Source of the DNA: Farysia itapuensis
Lineage: Eukaryota > Basidiomycota > Ustilaginomycetes > Ustilaginales > Ustilaginaceae
Reading direction: 5' to 3'
Length of the DNA: 64,000 nucleotides
Assembly (NCBI GenBank): GCA_023212645.1
Contig: JALBYC010000003.1
Location: forward strand, 620,001 to 684,000
The notes beneath the pieces are model-generated. The model searched no databases. It saw only the letters and a program-made list of their open reading frames with translations, and was not told the DNA's origin. Shown here in pieces: positions 29,502 to 40,021 of the stretch. Each line of letters starts with the position of its first letter. Positions within the stretch are counted from its first letter, which is position 1. The translations under genes and the position numbers were made by a program.

Positions 29502-31852
29502 ATGTCGCGCATTCCACTACGTACAGAGGATCAACCTTCTCCCAGTCCGTTGCAGTCCTCGACCAACCTTCCCCGGTCTTACTCCACTTCCAACATGAGC
29601 AGCAACGGCGGCTTCCGCGATGCTACCGATACGCGAAAGCGACAGAACAAGCGAGATGAGGTAGGTAGACCCACATCCATCTAGATTCTGGGCCAGTGAG
29701 CACATGAGCTCACACCTCTTTCTTGGCGTTACAGGCTATCCGAAAGAAAATTGAGGGCGAACTGCAGCGCAAGTCGGGCAAGCCGATGCCGTCGGGCACT
29801 CCCCGACGCAGCAAGCGCAGCACTCGACCACCCGCAGCTGCGGCCGGCACGGTCTCAGCTCTGCGACCCCTGCCTGCTCTCACCGTGCCGCAGTCGATCA
29901 GTGTAGCTGATGCCAGTCAGCTGTGTGCCGCCAAGAGGACGGATTGTGTACTGGTAGTCGACGAGGATGAACACTTGGCCGGTATCTTTACCGCCAAGGA
30001 TCTTGCCTTCCGTGTCGTATCTGCCGGTCTGGATGCACGAAACACACCCGTGTCTGCCATCATGACCCGATCGCCCATGGTCACGCGCGACACCACTTCG
30101 GCCACCGAGGCACTCAACACCATGGTCACCCGTGGGTTCCGCCACCTGCCCGTCTGCAACGAGGACGGCGACGTAGTCGGCCTGCTCGACATTGCCAAAG
30201 TGTTTTACGAAGCACTCGAGAAACTCGAACGCGCCCACGGCTCATCGCAAAAACTGTACAACGCTCTCGAGGGCGTGCAGAGCGAGTGGGGCGGAAGTGC
30301 TGGACCTCAGCAAGCCATGCTGCAGTACATTGAAAATCTACGACAAAAGATGAGCATCCCCGATCTGACCTCGATCTTGGATTCACGCACTTTGCCGTGC
30401 TGCGTAGGTGTGCGCACCACTGTGCGTGAGGCGGCCAAGTTGATGAAGGAACACCATACCACCGCTGTCTGCGTCATGGAGTCAAGCGGTACCGGCCCCG
30501 GTACTGGTCAGATTGGCGGAGGAGGCGCCGTGACCGGCAAGATTGCCGGCATTTTCACGTCCAAAGACGTCGTGCTGCGTGTAATTGCCGCTGGGCTGGA
30601 CCCAAAGACTTGCTCGGTCGTACGTGTCATGACGCCCCATCCGGACACAGCCCCTCCCTCGCTCACGATTCAGGAGGCTCTGCGCAAGATGCACGATGGA
30701 CGCTACCTCAACTTGCCCGTGGTAGATGTAGACAGCCGATTGGTCGGAGTTGTCGACGTGCTCAAGCTGACCTACGCCACACTGGAGCAGATCAATTCGA
30801 TGAACGACGAACAGGCCGGGGGAGACGGTTCCGCCGGCGGTCCCATGTGGAATCGCTTCTGGAATTCGTTCGGTCAGACCGCGTCCGCGGCGGGAGACGA
30901 TGAGAGCGCGGTCTCCGGCAGCATGCGTCCATCCGAGTCGCAGTTTGAACCACAGACGCCCTCGCGTCACGCTGGGGCAATGGCCGACATGTCTAGCGAT
31001 CTACACCCCAACGACAGTGCCAGCGCCGTCGGTCAGCCCGTCAGCAACGACGACGGAGCAAGCGCCGTCGGTGTGCAGTCTGCCGCAGTCGAGGCGGACG
31101 ATGGTACCTACCTCTTCAAGTTCGTCACGCCTTCCGGTCGCACGCACCGCTTCCAAGCTCGGTACGACTCGTTCGAGACCATTCGTGAGATTGTATGCAT
31201 CAAGCTTGGCGGAGATCCCTTTTTCGATCCAGCACCGGCACCGGCACCGGCGCAGGCGAGCAGCGCTCCTGCTTACACCATCAATGGCGATGCAGACGGC
31301 GCAAGTGAGACTTCGTCCACGCCTGCGCCGGCTATCCCGGCCAAAACGACGGACGCGCCCGATCCGAACGACTTCCAGCTGGCCTACACGGATGACGAGG
31401 ACGACGTTGTGTTGATCACGGCCGATGGAGATGTACAGGACTCGGTGAAAGTGGCACGCACTCAGGGACGTGATCGGGTAGTACTGCTGCTGCAGGGCGG
31501 ACGCGGGTGGGAGGAAGCCTCTGCACGTGTCAGCGCCACAGCAGCCGCCTCTGCTATCGTGCCCCCCTCGGCTGGATCACGCAAACGACAGGCTGCTAGG
31601 GAAAGTCTAGAAGCCCAATTGCAAAGCGTCGCTGAAGAAGACGAACACCATCAACACCACGCCACCAGCAACGGCTACGAGAACAACACTGCGGCGGCCG
31701 CATCGCGCACGGGCAAGAAAGCCGCAGCAGATGCTGAACTCCTGTTCGGCGTTCTGCCGAAAGACTTGGCTCTCCCGGCCGCAATTGGTTTCCTCGGCGT
31801 CGCCGTCCTCGCCGCCGTCGCGATCACAAAGAGTTCCGGCGCCGCACGTTAA
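29502..31852 (+). CDS. CBS- and PB1-domain protein with C-terminal membrane anchor, two exons
   Basis: Exons 29502-29660 and 29735-31852 (intron 74 nt, GTAGGT...TTACAG, phase 0) give 758 residues. ATG 29502 is used; a second in-frame ATG at 29595 is possible. Four CBS modules occupy residues about 95-405. Examples are CVLVVDEDEHLAGIFTAKDL, VSAIMTRSPMVTRDT, HLPVCNEDGDVVGLLDI and LNLPVVDVDSRLVGVVDV; the third has a Gly-rich insertion. CBS pairs normally bind adenine nucleotides. A PB1 domain covers residues about 510-640 (LFKFVTPSGRTHRFQ... FQLAYTDDEDDVVLITADGD, the acidic OPCA-like motif). The C-terminus carries a single hydrophobic helix near residues 730-752 (LPAAIGFLGVAVLAAVAI), suggesting tail anchoring. 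The architecture matches the fungal CBS/PB1 family (fission yeast Mug70 type). Its cellular role is not established. Confidence 0.87.
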
Positions 31853-32126
31853 CAATGTCTCCCCCCTCCCCCCACACACACACACTCTTTCTCTCTACCA
31901 TACATACTCCGCCTGCCTCCGGTTCCCCGCCCTTTCTTAATATTCCGTATATTACCACCAGTCTCTGCTCGCTCGCCTTTTCCGATAACTTGGATCTTTC
32001 TCACCTCAGTGATGCACAGGCGCGCGTGTGTTTGTCTGTATCAGATGAAGCGGGGTATGATTGCGGGATACAAATACAGAAAACACAACGCGTTCCAGGT
32101 GACACGGGTGTGAAGTAAGGTCGTAG

Positions 32127-34715
32127 CTAGGACGTGGGGTGGAGGGGTGCATCAGCAGCTAGGGCGCCTTGAAAGAGCGCCCAGTCCCAGAACTGATTGT
32201 GCTGCTGACGGACGTGCACTTCTCTCGGCGCCGGGTTTATGTCGGTGTGAGGTTCTTGCCAGGGTCGGAGGCTGTGTGCGTAGGGTCTTTGCGGGGGGGT
32301 TGTATCGGCGGGTGTGTCTGCGTATTCGCGGGAGGTGGGGAGGGGGGTTGGTGAGACGGAGAGGAGGCTGGTTGGATCACATGGGTCGACAAAGGGGAAA
32401 TTGCCACCCCAGGAAGAGGCGAATACGGGGATCATTGACTCGTCTGGAATACCGCCGATCACACCTGCCTGGGCGGCAGCCGCGTTGGGGAAGGAGAGGT
32501 ACGCGTCCACTGACGACCGGCTACCGCCCACAGGCAGCGCGTCGTGACGAACCGGCGCGGCGGCGAACTCAGCCGTCTGAGCGACAATCGTACGTGTGAG
32601 TGAGGCGAGGTTCGGCTGCTTCCGTCCAACACCCGCCATCGTGCCCGACGATTCGCGGTCGTGGGTCCAGCTTTTGGCCTCCTCGCGCAAAAGCATGTCG
32701 ATGATCAAGCTGCCGCGGTCAGAACCCGGCGTCTCGCGCATCGTCGCGAGAGCTTGATGCACTTTCTCCCGACGCCGATACCGTACCTCATCATCTAGGC
32801 ACTCGTCCAGCAGCAGTGAGATGGTCAGCGTGAGTGTCGCGCCGAACAAGTGTCGGAAGTTGACCCAGAATCCGTCAATGACCGGACACACGCTCCGCAG
32901 CAGTTTCTGCGTCGAGACAATCTGCTCAGCCAGCAGCGTGCATGTCGCCCGCTCGCTGTACGACGCAAGATTCCTGCGATTGAGTTTGAGTAGGACGTCG
33001 AAAGTTTGCTGGTGCAGTAGACATCGCTGAACACCAAGCACGCCAGGGTTCATCTCGTTGCTCTCCAGTCGGTAAAAAGAGGGCAGATCTTCGCTGAGGA
33101 ACGTCTCGAGCTTGACTTGGAGCAACTTTTTGTGTGTAGCTGAAATGACGTCGTACGAGCCGCCGAGCGTACTCTCTTCGTTGCGCAGGTCGATGCTTTC
33201 ACGAATGATGTTGGCCAGTTGGATTTGGGAGAGGATGTAGCTCATTTCGGTATACTTGTCGTGGGGTACTTCATCCGTGCGGCCTTCTGCAAGTCGGACG
33301 TCGGTGGTGTGGAGCGGACGGCGTGTGGTCATCTGCGAAGGATGAATGGTATACGCACCCTCTCGTTGCGCTGAACACCAGTCTTTGACAACAAGATACC
33401 ACCAGATTCGAACGGCCGTCTCTAGCCGAACCAGATCTTCGTCCGGGTTCTTTTCCGAGGGCAAGGCATCGCCGAGTCTATGCAAGCCCATATCGAGCGC
33501 CGTCTGAATCGAGATTCGGAGCAACATGCGCAAGTACGTCGGCGAGTCTCGCCCATCCAGAATCATCAGCAGCGCTGCTTGGATGGCGGTAAAGGAGCCC
33601 AGACAGAAAACACGGTCGGCCGCCAGGGCTTTCTTGGCGAGATCGTGCCATTGCCGCGATGTATCGTCGCCTCGATTCTTGAGTGCGTTGATGGCGATAA
33701 ATGCGGGCTGTGTGGGATCGACAAACATGTTCCCCCGGCCGGGGTAGAAACGCATTCCGAGACGGAGGACCATTAGATAGCGGGCAAGATCATACATATC
33801 GAGCGGAGACACAATGATCTCTTCAACCGATGCGGCGTTGAAGAACTTGACCTGCTGGACAAACGTCGGCATGTGGATGACGTGGCCTACCAAATTGTGG
33901 CAACGCACGGCGAAGGCGTGGACCAGCTCGTCGACGACCATCTTGTCCGGTATCAAGCGCTTTGCGTAGACCAGCATATCGTACCGTTCCTGAAAGACCG
34001 AGGGTCGGTTGTAGAAGGTGTGCGGACGGTCGCGGGGGACTCGTGAGGAGGAAACGTCGTTAATTTGCTTGGAGCAGCCGGTGCCATGTCCAGGTTCTCC
34101 AACGCGGGGATCCGAGGCAGCCAGTTGCTCTAGCGTGTGCAGAGCGCGTTCGGCTTCATCCACCTCATCCTCGGAAGCTGTAGACAGTGGCGTCGGACTT
34201 GTGCGGCCTCTTGACAAGGGCCCTGCTCCAATCTCGGACGAGCCGGTTGTCGTACTCCCACGCGAACTGTCGGTCCGCTTAGAGCCATTCAGCGCTGCAG
34301 CAGCTGCGCTCTTATCGGCAGGCAGCAAACGGTTGGCCATGGCGGTCTCCAGCTCACGGATGCGTTTCTTGAGCGAAGCAATCTCCTCCTGTGGACTGTC
34401 GTTCTGACTGACGCTGTCGTCTTTGGGTCGTTTGCGTCCGCGCGGAATGCGGGAATCTTTACGGCAATCATCGTCGAGGTCTTTGGCAATGCACTGGTTG
34501 CACGGCAGGTTTGTGTCGCACTTGAGCTTCTTGGAGCGACAGCGGGAGCAGGAGGGGGTAAAGTGGTTGATGTTGTTCATCTGAAGTTGCTGTTCAGGCA
34601 CGAGCTGTGATATGGGACGCTGAATCGAGGCAGGCAGGGCGAGCTGTTGCGATTGAGCAGCCACAATGGCCGCTCCTGCACCGTTGACGGTGTATGGATG
34701 GTGTGGATGGTCCAT
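32127..34715 (-). CDS. Zn2Cys6 fungal transcription factor
   Basis: An 862-residue DNA-binding regulator. ATG 34715 is used; the frame is open 18 nt further, but only with a TTG. The zinc cluster at residues about 54-85 has six cysteines spaced C-x2-C-x6-C-x5-C-x2-C-x8-C (CSRCRSKKLKC ... CNQC), followed by a basic stretch RGRKRPK. A short coiled-coil-like helix comes next (EEIASLKKRIRELETAM). Residues about 225-600 match the fungal-specific middle homology region: YDLARYLMVLRLGMRFYP, AIQAALLMILDGRDSPTY, ISIQTALDMGLHRLGDA and AVRIWWYLVVKDWCSAQREG. The target genes are unknown. It is divergent from the OBAP gene, a possible target by position only. Confidence 0.92.
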   Translation of the reverse strand: MDHPHHPYTVNGAGAAIVAAQSQQLALPASIQRPISQLVPEQQLQMNNINHFTPSCSRCRSKKLKCDTNLPCNQCIAKDLDDDCRKDSRIPRGRKRPKDDSVSQNDSPQEEIASLKKRIRELETAMANRLLPADKSAAAAALNGSKRTDSSRGSTTTGSSEIGAGPLSRGRTSPTPLSTASEDEVDEAERALHTLEQLAASDPRVGEPGHGTGCSKQINDVSSSRVPRDRPHTFYNRPSVFQERYDMLVYAKRLIPDKMVVDELVHAFAVRCHNLVGHVIHMPTFVQQVKFFNAASVEEIIVSPLDMYDLARYLMVLRLGMRFYPGRGNMFVDPTQPAFIAINALKNRGDDTSRQWHDLAKKALAADRVFCLGSFTAIQAALLMILDGRDSPTYLRMLLRISIQTALDMGLHRLGDALPSEKNPDEDLVRLETAVRIWWYLVVKDWCSAQREGAYTIHPSQMTTRRPLHTTDVRLAEGRTDEVPHDKYTEMSYILSQIQLANIIRESIDLRNEESTLGGSYDVISATHKKLLQVKLETFLSEDLPSFYRLESNEMNPGVLGVQRCLLHQQTFDVLLKLNRRNLASYSERATCTLLAEQIVSTQKLLRSVCPVIDGFWVNFRHLFGATLTLTISLLLDECLDDEVRYRRREKVHQALATMRETPGSDRGSLIIDMLLREEAKSWTHDRESSGTMAGVGRKQPNLASLTRTIVAQTAEFAAAPVRHDALPVGGSRSSVDAYLSFPNAAAAQAGVIGGIPDESMIPVFASSWGGNFPFVDPCDPTSLLSVSPTPLPTSREYADTPADTTPPQRPYAHSLRPWQEPHTDINPAPREVHVRQQHNQFWDWALFQGALAADAPLHPTS

Positions 34716-35102
34716 GGTAGTACGCTTGGCCAAGACTTAGCCGCTCTGCCGGTCAGTCCTAGTCATGGGGGATGTAGGTGTGCCTGGTGTGGTTGAATTT
34801 GGGCGCAAATTGGCAGTTGAACGAGTCAGCGCACAATTCCAGTCCGCCGGACACGGGACCCTTGAACGCCGCCTTTCAGTACGCCTGATCGCGGATGCTC
34901 GTCTAGACGCCGACTAGCTCGCCCTGCTGAGTCAGGAAATGATCGACTGCCATGACAAGCGGTCAACGGCGTCATGCGAAAGTGATGCAGAGGATGCAGC
35001 CTGTTAGGGTTCTTGTTCCTCGACAGCCGTTAGACGCACTCGCAGACACGAAAACCCCTTCAATTGAACCCACCCTCTGTTCTAGAACAGCACAAGACAG
35101 CC
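34716..35102. other. Divergent promoter Zn2Cys6 factor / OBAP gene
   Basis: 387 nt of non-coding sequence shared by divergent genes. No RNA gene or repeat is evident. Confidence 0.5.
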
Positions 35103-35843
35103 ATGGTGTGCAGCAACGTCTTTGCACCTGTCGAGAAGATCCACCAGGCTCTGCACGCCTACCATGCTGTAGCCGATGACAGAGGTGACATTGTTTCCTC
35201 GGTGCATTATTGCTCGTGCAACCCAGAGATGGACCAGTTCCAATGCTTGATCTACGACTCAGCCGATCCGCACGCCAAGCTGATTGGCATCGAGTACATG
35301 CTGTCTGAAGCCAAGTTTGAGCAGCTGCCAGAAGAGGAGAAGCCATACTGGCACTCTCACGAGTACGAAGTGATGAGCGGTAGTCTGGTCATTATTGGCG
35401 TCAAAGTGGGCAGCAGCATCGCCGAGACAGCCGCTTCTACCTTGAAGATCGCCGAAGATTTCGCCAAGAGAGCTACCGGCAACGAGCCTTCGGGCGGCTC
35501 GATCCCAGATGCGGCCGAGATCAAGGTGCTTGACATGATCCGCAAGCTGTACGGCAAGACGATTCACACCTGGCATCCTCCCTCGTCTGCGTTCCCGCTC
35601 GGCCCGCCGCGACTGATGATGCCCACCGATCCACAGTTCGGCGCAACGCCCAAGCAGCTCCTCAACCAGCGTGACCAGATCTTTGGCATCAACACGGACC
35701 AAAAGAAAGCCCAGCGCCAAGAACAACTGACGCAGACAATCACTCTCAGCGACAAAATCGACCAGTACAAGCAGTCTGGCAAAGTGCTGCAGTTCAAGGC
35801 CGAAGAGCGCGACGTCAAGTCTGCCCCATTTGCGAACGCATAG
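35103..35843 (+). CDS. Oil body-associated protein-like (DUF1264 family)
   Basis: A 246-residue protein from ATG 35103; upstream in-frame sequence lacks an ATG. It has DUF1264/OBAP features: an N-terminal HQALHAYHAV, then HYCSCNPEMDQFQCLIYDS, LIGIEYMLSEAKFEQLPEEE followed by KPYWHSHEYEV, and VLDMIRKLYGKTIHTWH. In plants, family members locate to seed oil bodies and affect lipid storage. In fungi the role is not settled. The protein has no membrane span or signal peptide. It converges on the TMEM242-like gene with a 70-nt gap between stops. Confidence 0.88.
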   Translation: MVCSNVFAPVEKIHQALHAYHAVADDRGDIVSSVHYCSCNPEMDQFQCLIYDSADPHAKLIGIEYMLSEAKFEQLPEEEKPYWHSHEYEVMSGSLVIIGVKVGSSIAETAASTLKIAEDFAKRATGNEPSGGSIPDAAEIKVLDMIRKLYGKTIHTWHPPSSAFPLGPPRLMMPTDPQFGATPKQLLNQRDQIFGINTDQKKAQRQEQLTQTITLSDKIDQYKQSGKVLQFKAEERDVKSAPFANA

Positions 35844-35913
35844 AAGTGCACACAGGCAGAGATACCATCCACTCTGTCCTGAATGATATATTGCATTGCC
35901 AATGTTAAAAGTA

Positions 35914-37689
35914 TTAGGTATGCCTGGCGATGCCACCGATCTCTGTGTGCGTGAGATGCTCTTGAAGGTCGCGTACACCGCCCGCGAAGGCGCCAGCTGC
36001 AAGTCCGAGCTGGAATACACGCATCACAGCCGGCTTGGGTAGTCGGTACAGCACAGCCGCAGCACTCGCCGTGCCAAACCCGGCAAGCGCGCCGTCCGCC
36101 CAGTGTCCCACAATCTTGGCCGCTCTGTCGCGATCCGAGCTGAACTCGCGCAGAAGTGCGTTTCGCGCAATCTCGGAACTGCGCTCCGCCAGACAGAACG
36201 CAGTCACCCAGATCCCTAGCCGTGTGCCTTGCTTGAGTCCGCCCTTGACCGCGCCTAGCAACACTCTGTAATTCTTCGTCTTGGAGTAAAAATACCATCC
36301 CTGAACAGTGTCGGGCAGTCGGTGTGCGTTTTCAGCCATGAAGACGAGACCTGCGCGTTTACCGGCTGTCAAGAAGCCAGACACCATGCCAACGGTGAAC
36401 GCCGATACAGGCAGTACAGGTGATATACCGAATTGGGTTCGGATGGATCTCGACGTATCTTGGCCAACCGTTGGTTCATTGACTGAGCAAATGGGGTATG
36501 AAGCAGACGACGAGGGATCGGAGTCGTGCTTGTTGGTGGAGCGGCTACCAAAGCGCCTTTGGACTTCTTCTTCCCGCTCTGCATCGAGCTGCGTTTTCAG
36601 CTTTTGCACCCAGTCTTGTACGCTCACCGCGTTGCTTAGATCCTCGAGTGCTTCGTCGACGCTTTTCGGTCTGGTTGCAGACGCTTGATCAGAAGATGAG
36701 AGGGTCTCTTCTTCCCGTGTTGTCCGCATGTGCGGTGCCACTTCACCCAACCGTTGACCCACTTGTTGCCTACCCGGCACGATCCTAGACATGGCGATAA
36801 CAAAGTCGTCCATGCTGTCGACACCCAACACGCGCTTGGTCGTTTCCACCACCGCAACCGCACTGAAAGTGACAATCCCTGTGGCAATCAGAAAGGCTTT
36901 AAGGGAAAGACCGACGGGTGTCTGACCAAACGACGTAGGCGTTGGTTGGTCTTCGGACTCAAATTGCTTCATACGAGCCTGTTCATCCTTTGGTATTGGC
37001 GCTGAGAGGCCGAGAAAGTCCAGGGTGCTATCCATTTCCGAGTAGTCAATGGCAGCAGCGCTGCTTGAGTTGTCTGCGTGCACATTCGCTTCAGAGGAAG
37101 CCATGATGGGTGCGGCTATAGTGCGCGCCGATTCCTTTGCATGGTTGGCGGGTTGCCGTCTGCGCAAAACGCTGGGCAGGGAGGCACTGGAAGGATCGCC
37201 CTCGTCAAAGACAGACCGCGGAGCTTGCACAAGTGGTGCGACACCTTGCGCTGCATTGCGTGGGCTGAGGATGGAGGCATTCATCTGCTTGAAAAGGGAA
37301 AAAGCTCCCTGCTGTGGCAATTGCTGTGCATGTTCAGCTGATGAGACGTCGGGTAGAGGAGCTTTCTTCCGTCTGAGAGCCGAAGGCGCAGCTGATGTTG
37401 AGGGCAGCGCAGATGTGGAAGCAGTTGCGTGGGCAAGAGTTGACGCTGAGCCAGTAGGCCCAGCGGAGCTTGTAAGCCCAGCAGCTGCCAGCTCTTGAGC
37501 CTCTTTGAGTGCTTGTATGCGGGCTTTTCTCAATCCATAGGCGGTCGCGCCAACCACGCCGACGACAAAAGCTCCGCCAGACAGTGTAGCAATAAAGGTC
37601 TTCTTGTCCGGCATTCGATCTGAGAGGAGCTGATTAGAGGCGTCATCCTGTGAGAGAGCAAAAGACTCAGCCTCCTGCGCTCTTGACAT
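35914..37689 (-). CDS. TMEM242-like protein fused to a Tim17-like C-terminal half
   Basis: A 591-residue protein from ATG 37689; four upstream in-frame codons start with TTG. Two segments resemble the mitochondrial inner-membrane protein TMEM242, an assembly factor for ATP synthase and complex I in mammals. One is a first helix LSGGAFVVGVVGATAYGL near residue 35. The other, near residues 261-312, is LKAFLIATGIVTFSAVAV followed by KRVLGVDSMDDFVIAMSRIV. An Ala/Ser/Pro-rich linker of about 190 residues lies between them. After residue 425 comes a distinct part with several Gly/Ala-rich helices (FTVGMVSGFLTAGKRAGLVF, LLGAVKGGLKQGTRLGIWV, HWADGALAGFGTASAAAVLY, VFQLGLAAGAFAGGVRDL) that resembles Tim17/Tim22/TIMMDC1-type membrane domains. 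The frame has no stop or splice signal between the halves. TMEM242 homology is a confident reading; Tim17-likeness is tentative. Confidence 0.68.
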   Translation of the reverse strand: MSRAQEAESFALSQDDASNQLLSDRMPDKKTFIATLSGGAFVVGVVGATAYGLRKARIQALKEAQELAAAGLTSSAGPTGSASTLAHATASTSALPSTSAAPSALRRKKAPLPDVSSAEHAQQLPQQGAFSLFKQMNASILSPRNAAQGVAPLVQAPRSVFDEGDPSSASLPSVLRRRQPANHAKESARTIAAPIMASSEANVHADNSSSAAAIDYSEMDSTLDFLGLSAPIPKDEQARMKQFESEDQPTPTSFGQTPVGLSLKAFLIATGIVTFSAVAVVETTKRVLGVDSMDDFVIAMSRIVPGRQQVGQRLGEVAPHMRTTREEETLSSSDQASATRPKSVDEALEDLSNAVSVQDWVQKLKTQLDAEREEEVQRRFGSRSTNKHDSDPSSSASYPICSVNEPTVGQDTSRSIRTQFGISPVLPVSAFTVGMVSGFLTAGKRAGLVFMAENAHRLPDTVQGWYFYSKTKNYRVLLGAVKGGLKQGTRLGIWVTAFCLAERSSEIARNALLREFSSDRDRAAKIVGHWADGALAGFGTASAAAVLYRLPKPAVMRVFQLGLAAGAFAGGVRDLQEHLTHTEIGGIARHT

Positions 37690-37938
37690 GATGCTTGCCA
37701 ACGACAGAGTAGAGAGTGAGCGCAGGAAGGTGACGGCTTCACCTGCATATCAAAAAATTATAGCATTCCATTGTTAGGGCAAGTTTTGACATGTTTCGCG
37801 CCCGCATGCGCCCGCGCTCGTACGCCCTCTCTGGCACTGCTCACCTCAACACAACGAACAACGACACAGATGTGGTACAAGTACATTGAGAGTTATGTGT
37901 GTGGATGCGATATAGAATGATAAATTATGCGCAGCAGG

Positions 37939-38751
37939 CTAGGCGGCATCGAGTGCTTGCAGCTCGGCCTCGAGTTTGCGTTTCTTCGAATGGAGATTAT
38001 CGACCTGTTCTTGAGTTGTGATGTTGGCCACTTCGAGCTGCAAGCCGCGAGAGATGAGTTCGGTCCAGCGCTTCTCCAGTGTGGCTAGTCTGCTACCCGC
38101 TTCTGTCTGGTCCTTTTGTCTGAGCCTGTTGAGCTCGTTTGTGTCGGCTTTGAGCGCATCGACGGCTTCTGTGAACGCTCGAATCTCTTGCTCCTGCTGA
38201 AAGTTGGATAGCCTCCAGGCATTGGAACCGTACTTTTTCATCAGCTCGACGTTCTTCAGCCGCACTTCCATGTGTCCCAACTGCGCGAAGCTGTTGTCGA
38301 GAGCGTCTTGCCATTCTTGAAGAGATGCCGCTGATCCCTGCTTTGGGGCTGGCAATGTATAACGCTGCGTGTCTAGTGTATGAGAAGAAGATTTGCCGGA
38401 GGCTATGCGGTCCAGTTCGGCGCGTAAGTCGGGTCGATGGCTGAACACCTCGTAGGCTGGTGGAAGACGTGATGACGAAAGTGAGATGGCAGGCATCGAC
38501 TGTTGTTCGGCCGCTATCAACTCGTCCACCTTTGCTCTAAGCCCTGGATTTGTATCCAATTCTCGATCGTAGTAGGGCAGTGCATCTGTTTGTGACAGCG
38601 AGACTGGATGGTAGGAGAATGTGTCTGGAGGCATCGAGCTGTGATGACCATTTGACGTACTTGCTACAGCGTTGTCTGCAGGCTCTTGTTCAAGCGGACT
38701 CCGCGTATTGCCCACACTATCATCCGCGCTACCTGCACGGTCTTGAACCAT
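37939..38751 (-). CDS. Pre-mRNA-splicing factor SPF27 (BCAS2/Cwf7)
   Basis: A 270-residue subunit of the Prp19 (NineTeen) complex, acting in spliceosome activation. The BCAS2 domain is visible: DALPYYDRELDTNPGLRAKV and VDELIAAEQ at the N-terminal side, then a long predicted coiled coil. The conserved centre reads LGHMEVRLKNVELMKKYGSN then AWRLSNFQQE, and the end is TLEKRWTELISRGLQLEVAN. The first 55 residues are acidic and Ser-rich and are not conserved. The start at 38751 is the first ATG in frame. It is divergent from the complex I 30-kDa gene with 244 nt between starts, a compact shared promoter. Confidence 0.88.
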   Translation of the reverse strand: MVQDRAGSADDSVGNTRSPLEQEPADNAVASTSNGHHSSMPPDTFSYHPVSLSQTDALPYYDRELDTNPGLRAKVDELIAAEQQSMPAISLSSSRLPPAYEVFSHRPDLRAELDRIASGKSSSHTLDTQRYTLPAPKQGSAASLQEWQDALDNSFAQLGHMEVRLKNVELMKKYGSNAWRLSNFQQEQEIRAFTEAVDALKADTNELNRLRQKDQTEAGSRLATLEKRWTELISRGLQLEVANITTQEQVDNLHSKKRKLEAELQALDAA

Positions 38752-38995
38752 GGTGACTTTGCGAGCAGTGGGTATATGTCGAGAACAGGCTGCTTCGTCA
38801 AGGTAAGGAGGAGAAGAAGGTGCCGTCTTCTTGAGGCTGTCTAGAAATTACTCGGCCGTGTGGAGCACAACTCGGAACCGAGATTTGTAGTTGCGATCAA
38901 CTGGCTCTGCCAATTTGTCATCTTGAATGCCCACTCAGTGACTCTCCGCTCTCTGGAAGACTGTCCCAGCTCAACAAGGCAGCTCATACCACATC

Positions 38996-39931
38996 ATGGC
39001 GGCGCGTCTCACAGCTTCGTCGACGCTCTTGCGCGCAGTCTCGTCCAGATCCGTCACTGGATCTTTGTGCACATCAGCCGTACGTGCCATCTCGTCTTCA
39101 GCACTGCGAGCCGCACCTACAAAGCAGGGCGACGGCAAAGGTGACCGTGTCAACAAAGAGAGCAGACCCTACAACGAATCCGCCGGCTCCAATCCAGTAG
39201 ACAAGTACCAGCATGTCATTGGGCCGTTGCATGACTTTGGCAGCTACCTCACTTCTTGTATGTCCCAGCGCTTCCCTCACCTTTAACGCGTGCATTGCTC
39301 ACTGACTCCTTTCTCGGTTTGTGTTGCAGGTCTTCCCAAGTTCATCCAGCAATTTAGTGTGGTCAAGGACGAGTTGACGCTGTATGTTGCGCCAGATGCT
39401 GTTCTGCCTACGCTACAGTTTCTGCGGGATCATACACAGGCGCAGTTCCGAGCGTGCATGGACATCAGTGGTGCAGACTACCCAACCCGATCGCAGCGCT
39501 TTGAAGTCGTATACCACCTGCTCTCGATCCAACACAACGCACGCATTCGCGTAAAGACATACGCCGACGAGGTCCACCCCGTTCCCTCGGCCACCGCCCT
39601 CTTTCGTTCAGCCGACTGGTACGAGCGCGAAATCTGGGACCTCTACGGCGTCTTTTTCCTAGGTCACCCGGACCTGCGTCGAATCCTCACCGACTACGGC
39701 TTCGAAGGTCACCCACTTCGCAAAGACTTCCCCCTAACAGGCTACACCGAAGTCCGCTACGACGAAGAAAAGAAACGTGTCGTGCACGAACCACTTCAAC
39801 TCACCCAGGCTTTCCGAAACTTTGAAGCAAACAGCCCCTGGGAACAGGTCGGCGACGGCGCAAGCTACAAGCCAAACGCCTTCAAACTCACCCCGCCCAA
39901 ACCCAAGGAAGAAGGCAAAGACAAAAAGTAG
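38996..39931 (+). CDS. NADH:ubiquinone oxidoreductase 30-kDa subunit (NDUFS3), two exons
   Basis: A core subunit of mitochondrial complex I (peripheral arm, Q-module). Exons 38996-39257 and 39330-39931 join within a Cys codon (T|GT) across a 72-nt intron with GTATGT donor and TTGCAG acceptor. The product has 287 residues. The first 40 residues are Arg/Ser/Ala-rich with no acids near the start, a typical presequence. The mature part has [40 protein letters not shown], the family signature [14 protein letters not shown], and [20 protein letters not shown] followed by [13 protein letters not shown]. The C-terminus is Lys/Pro-rich. Confidence 0.95.
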
Positions 39932-40021
39932 ATTGCTCACCACCTCCTTCTCGCTGTCCCCGAACCTTTTTTTGTTCTTTCAATGCTATTACTTTGCAAA
40001 GAATGTGTGCTTGAGGGGGAT

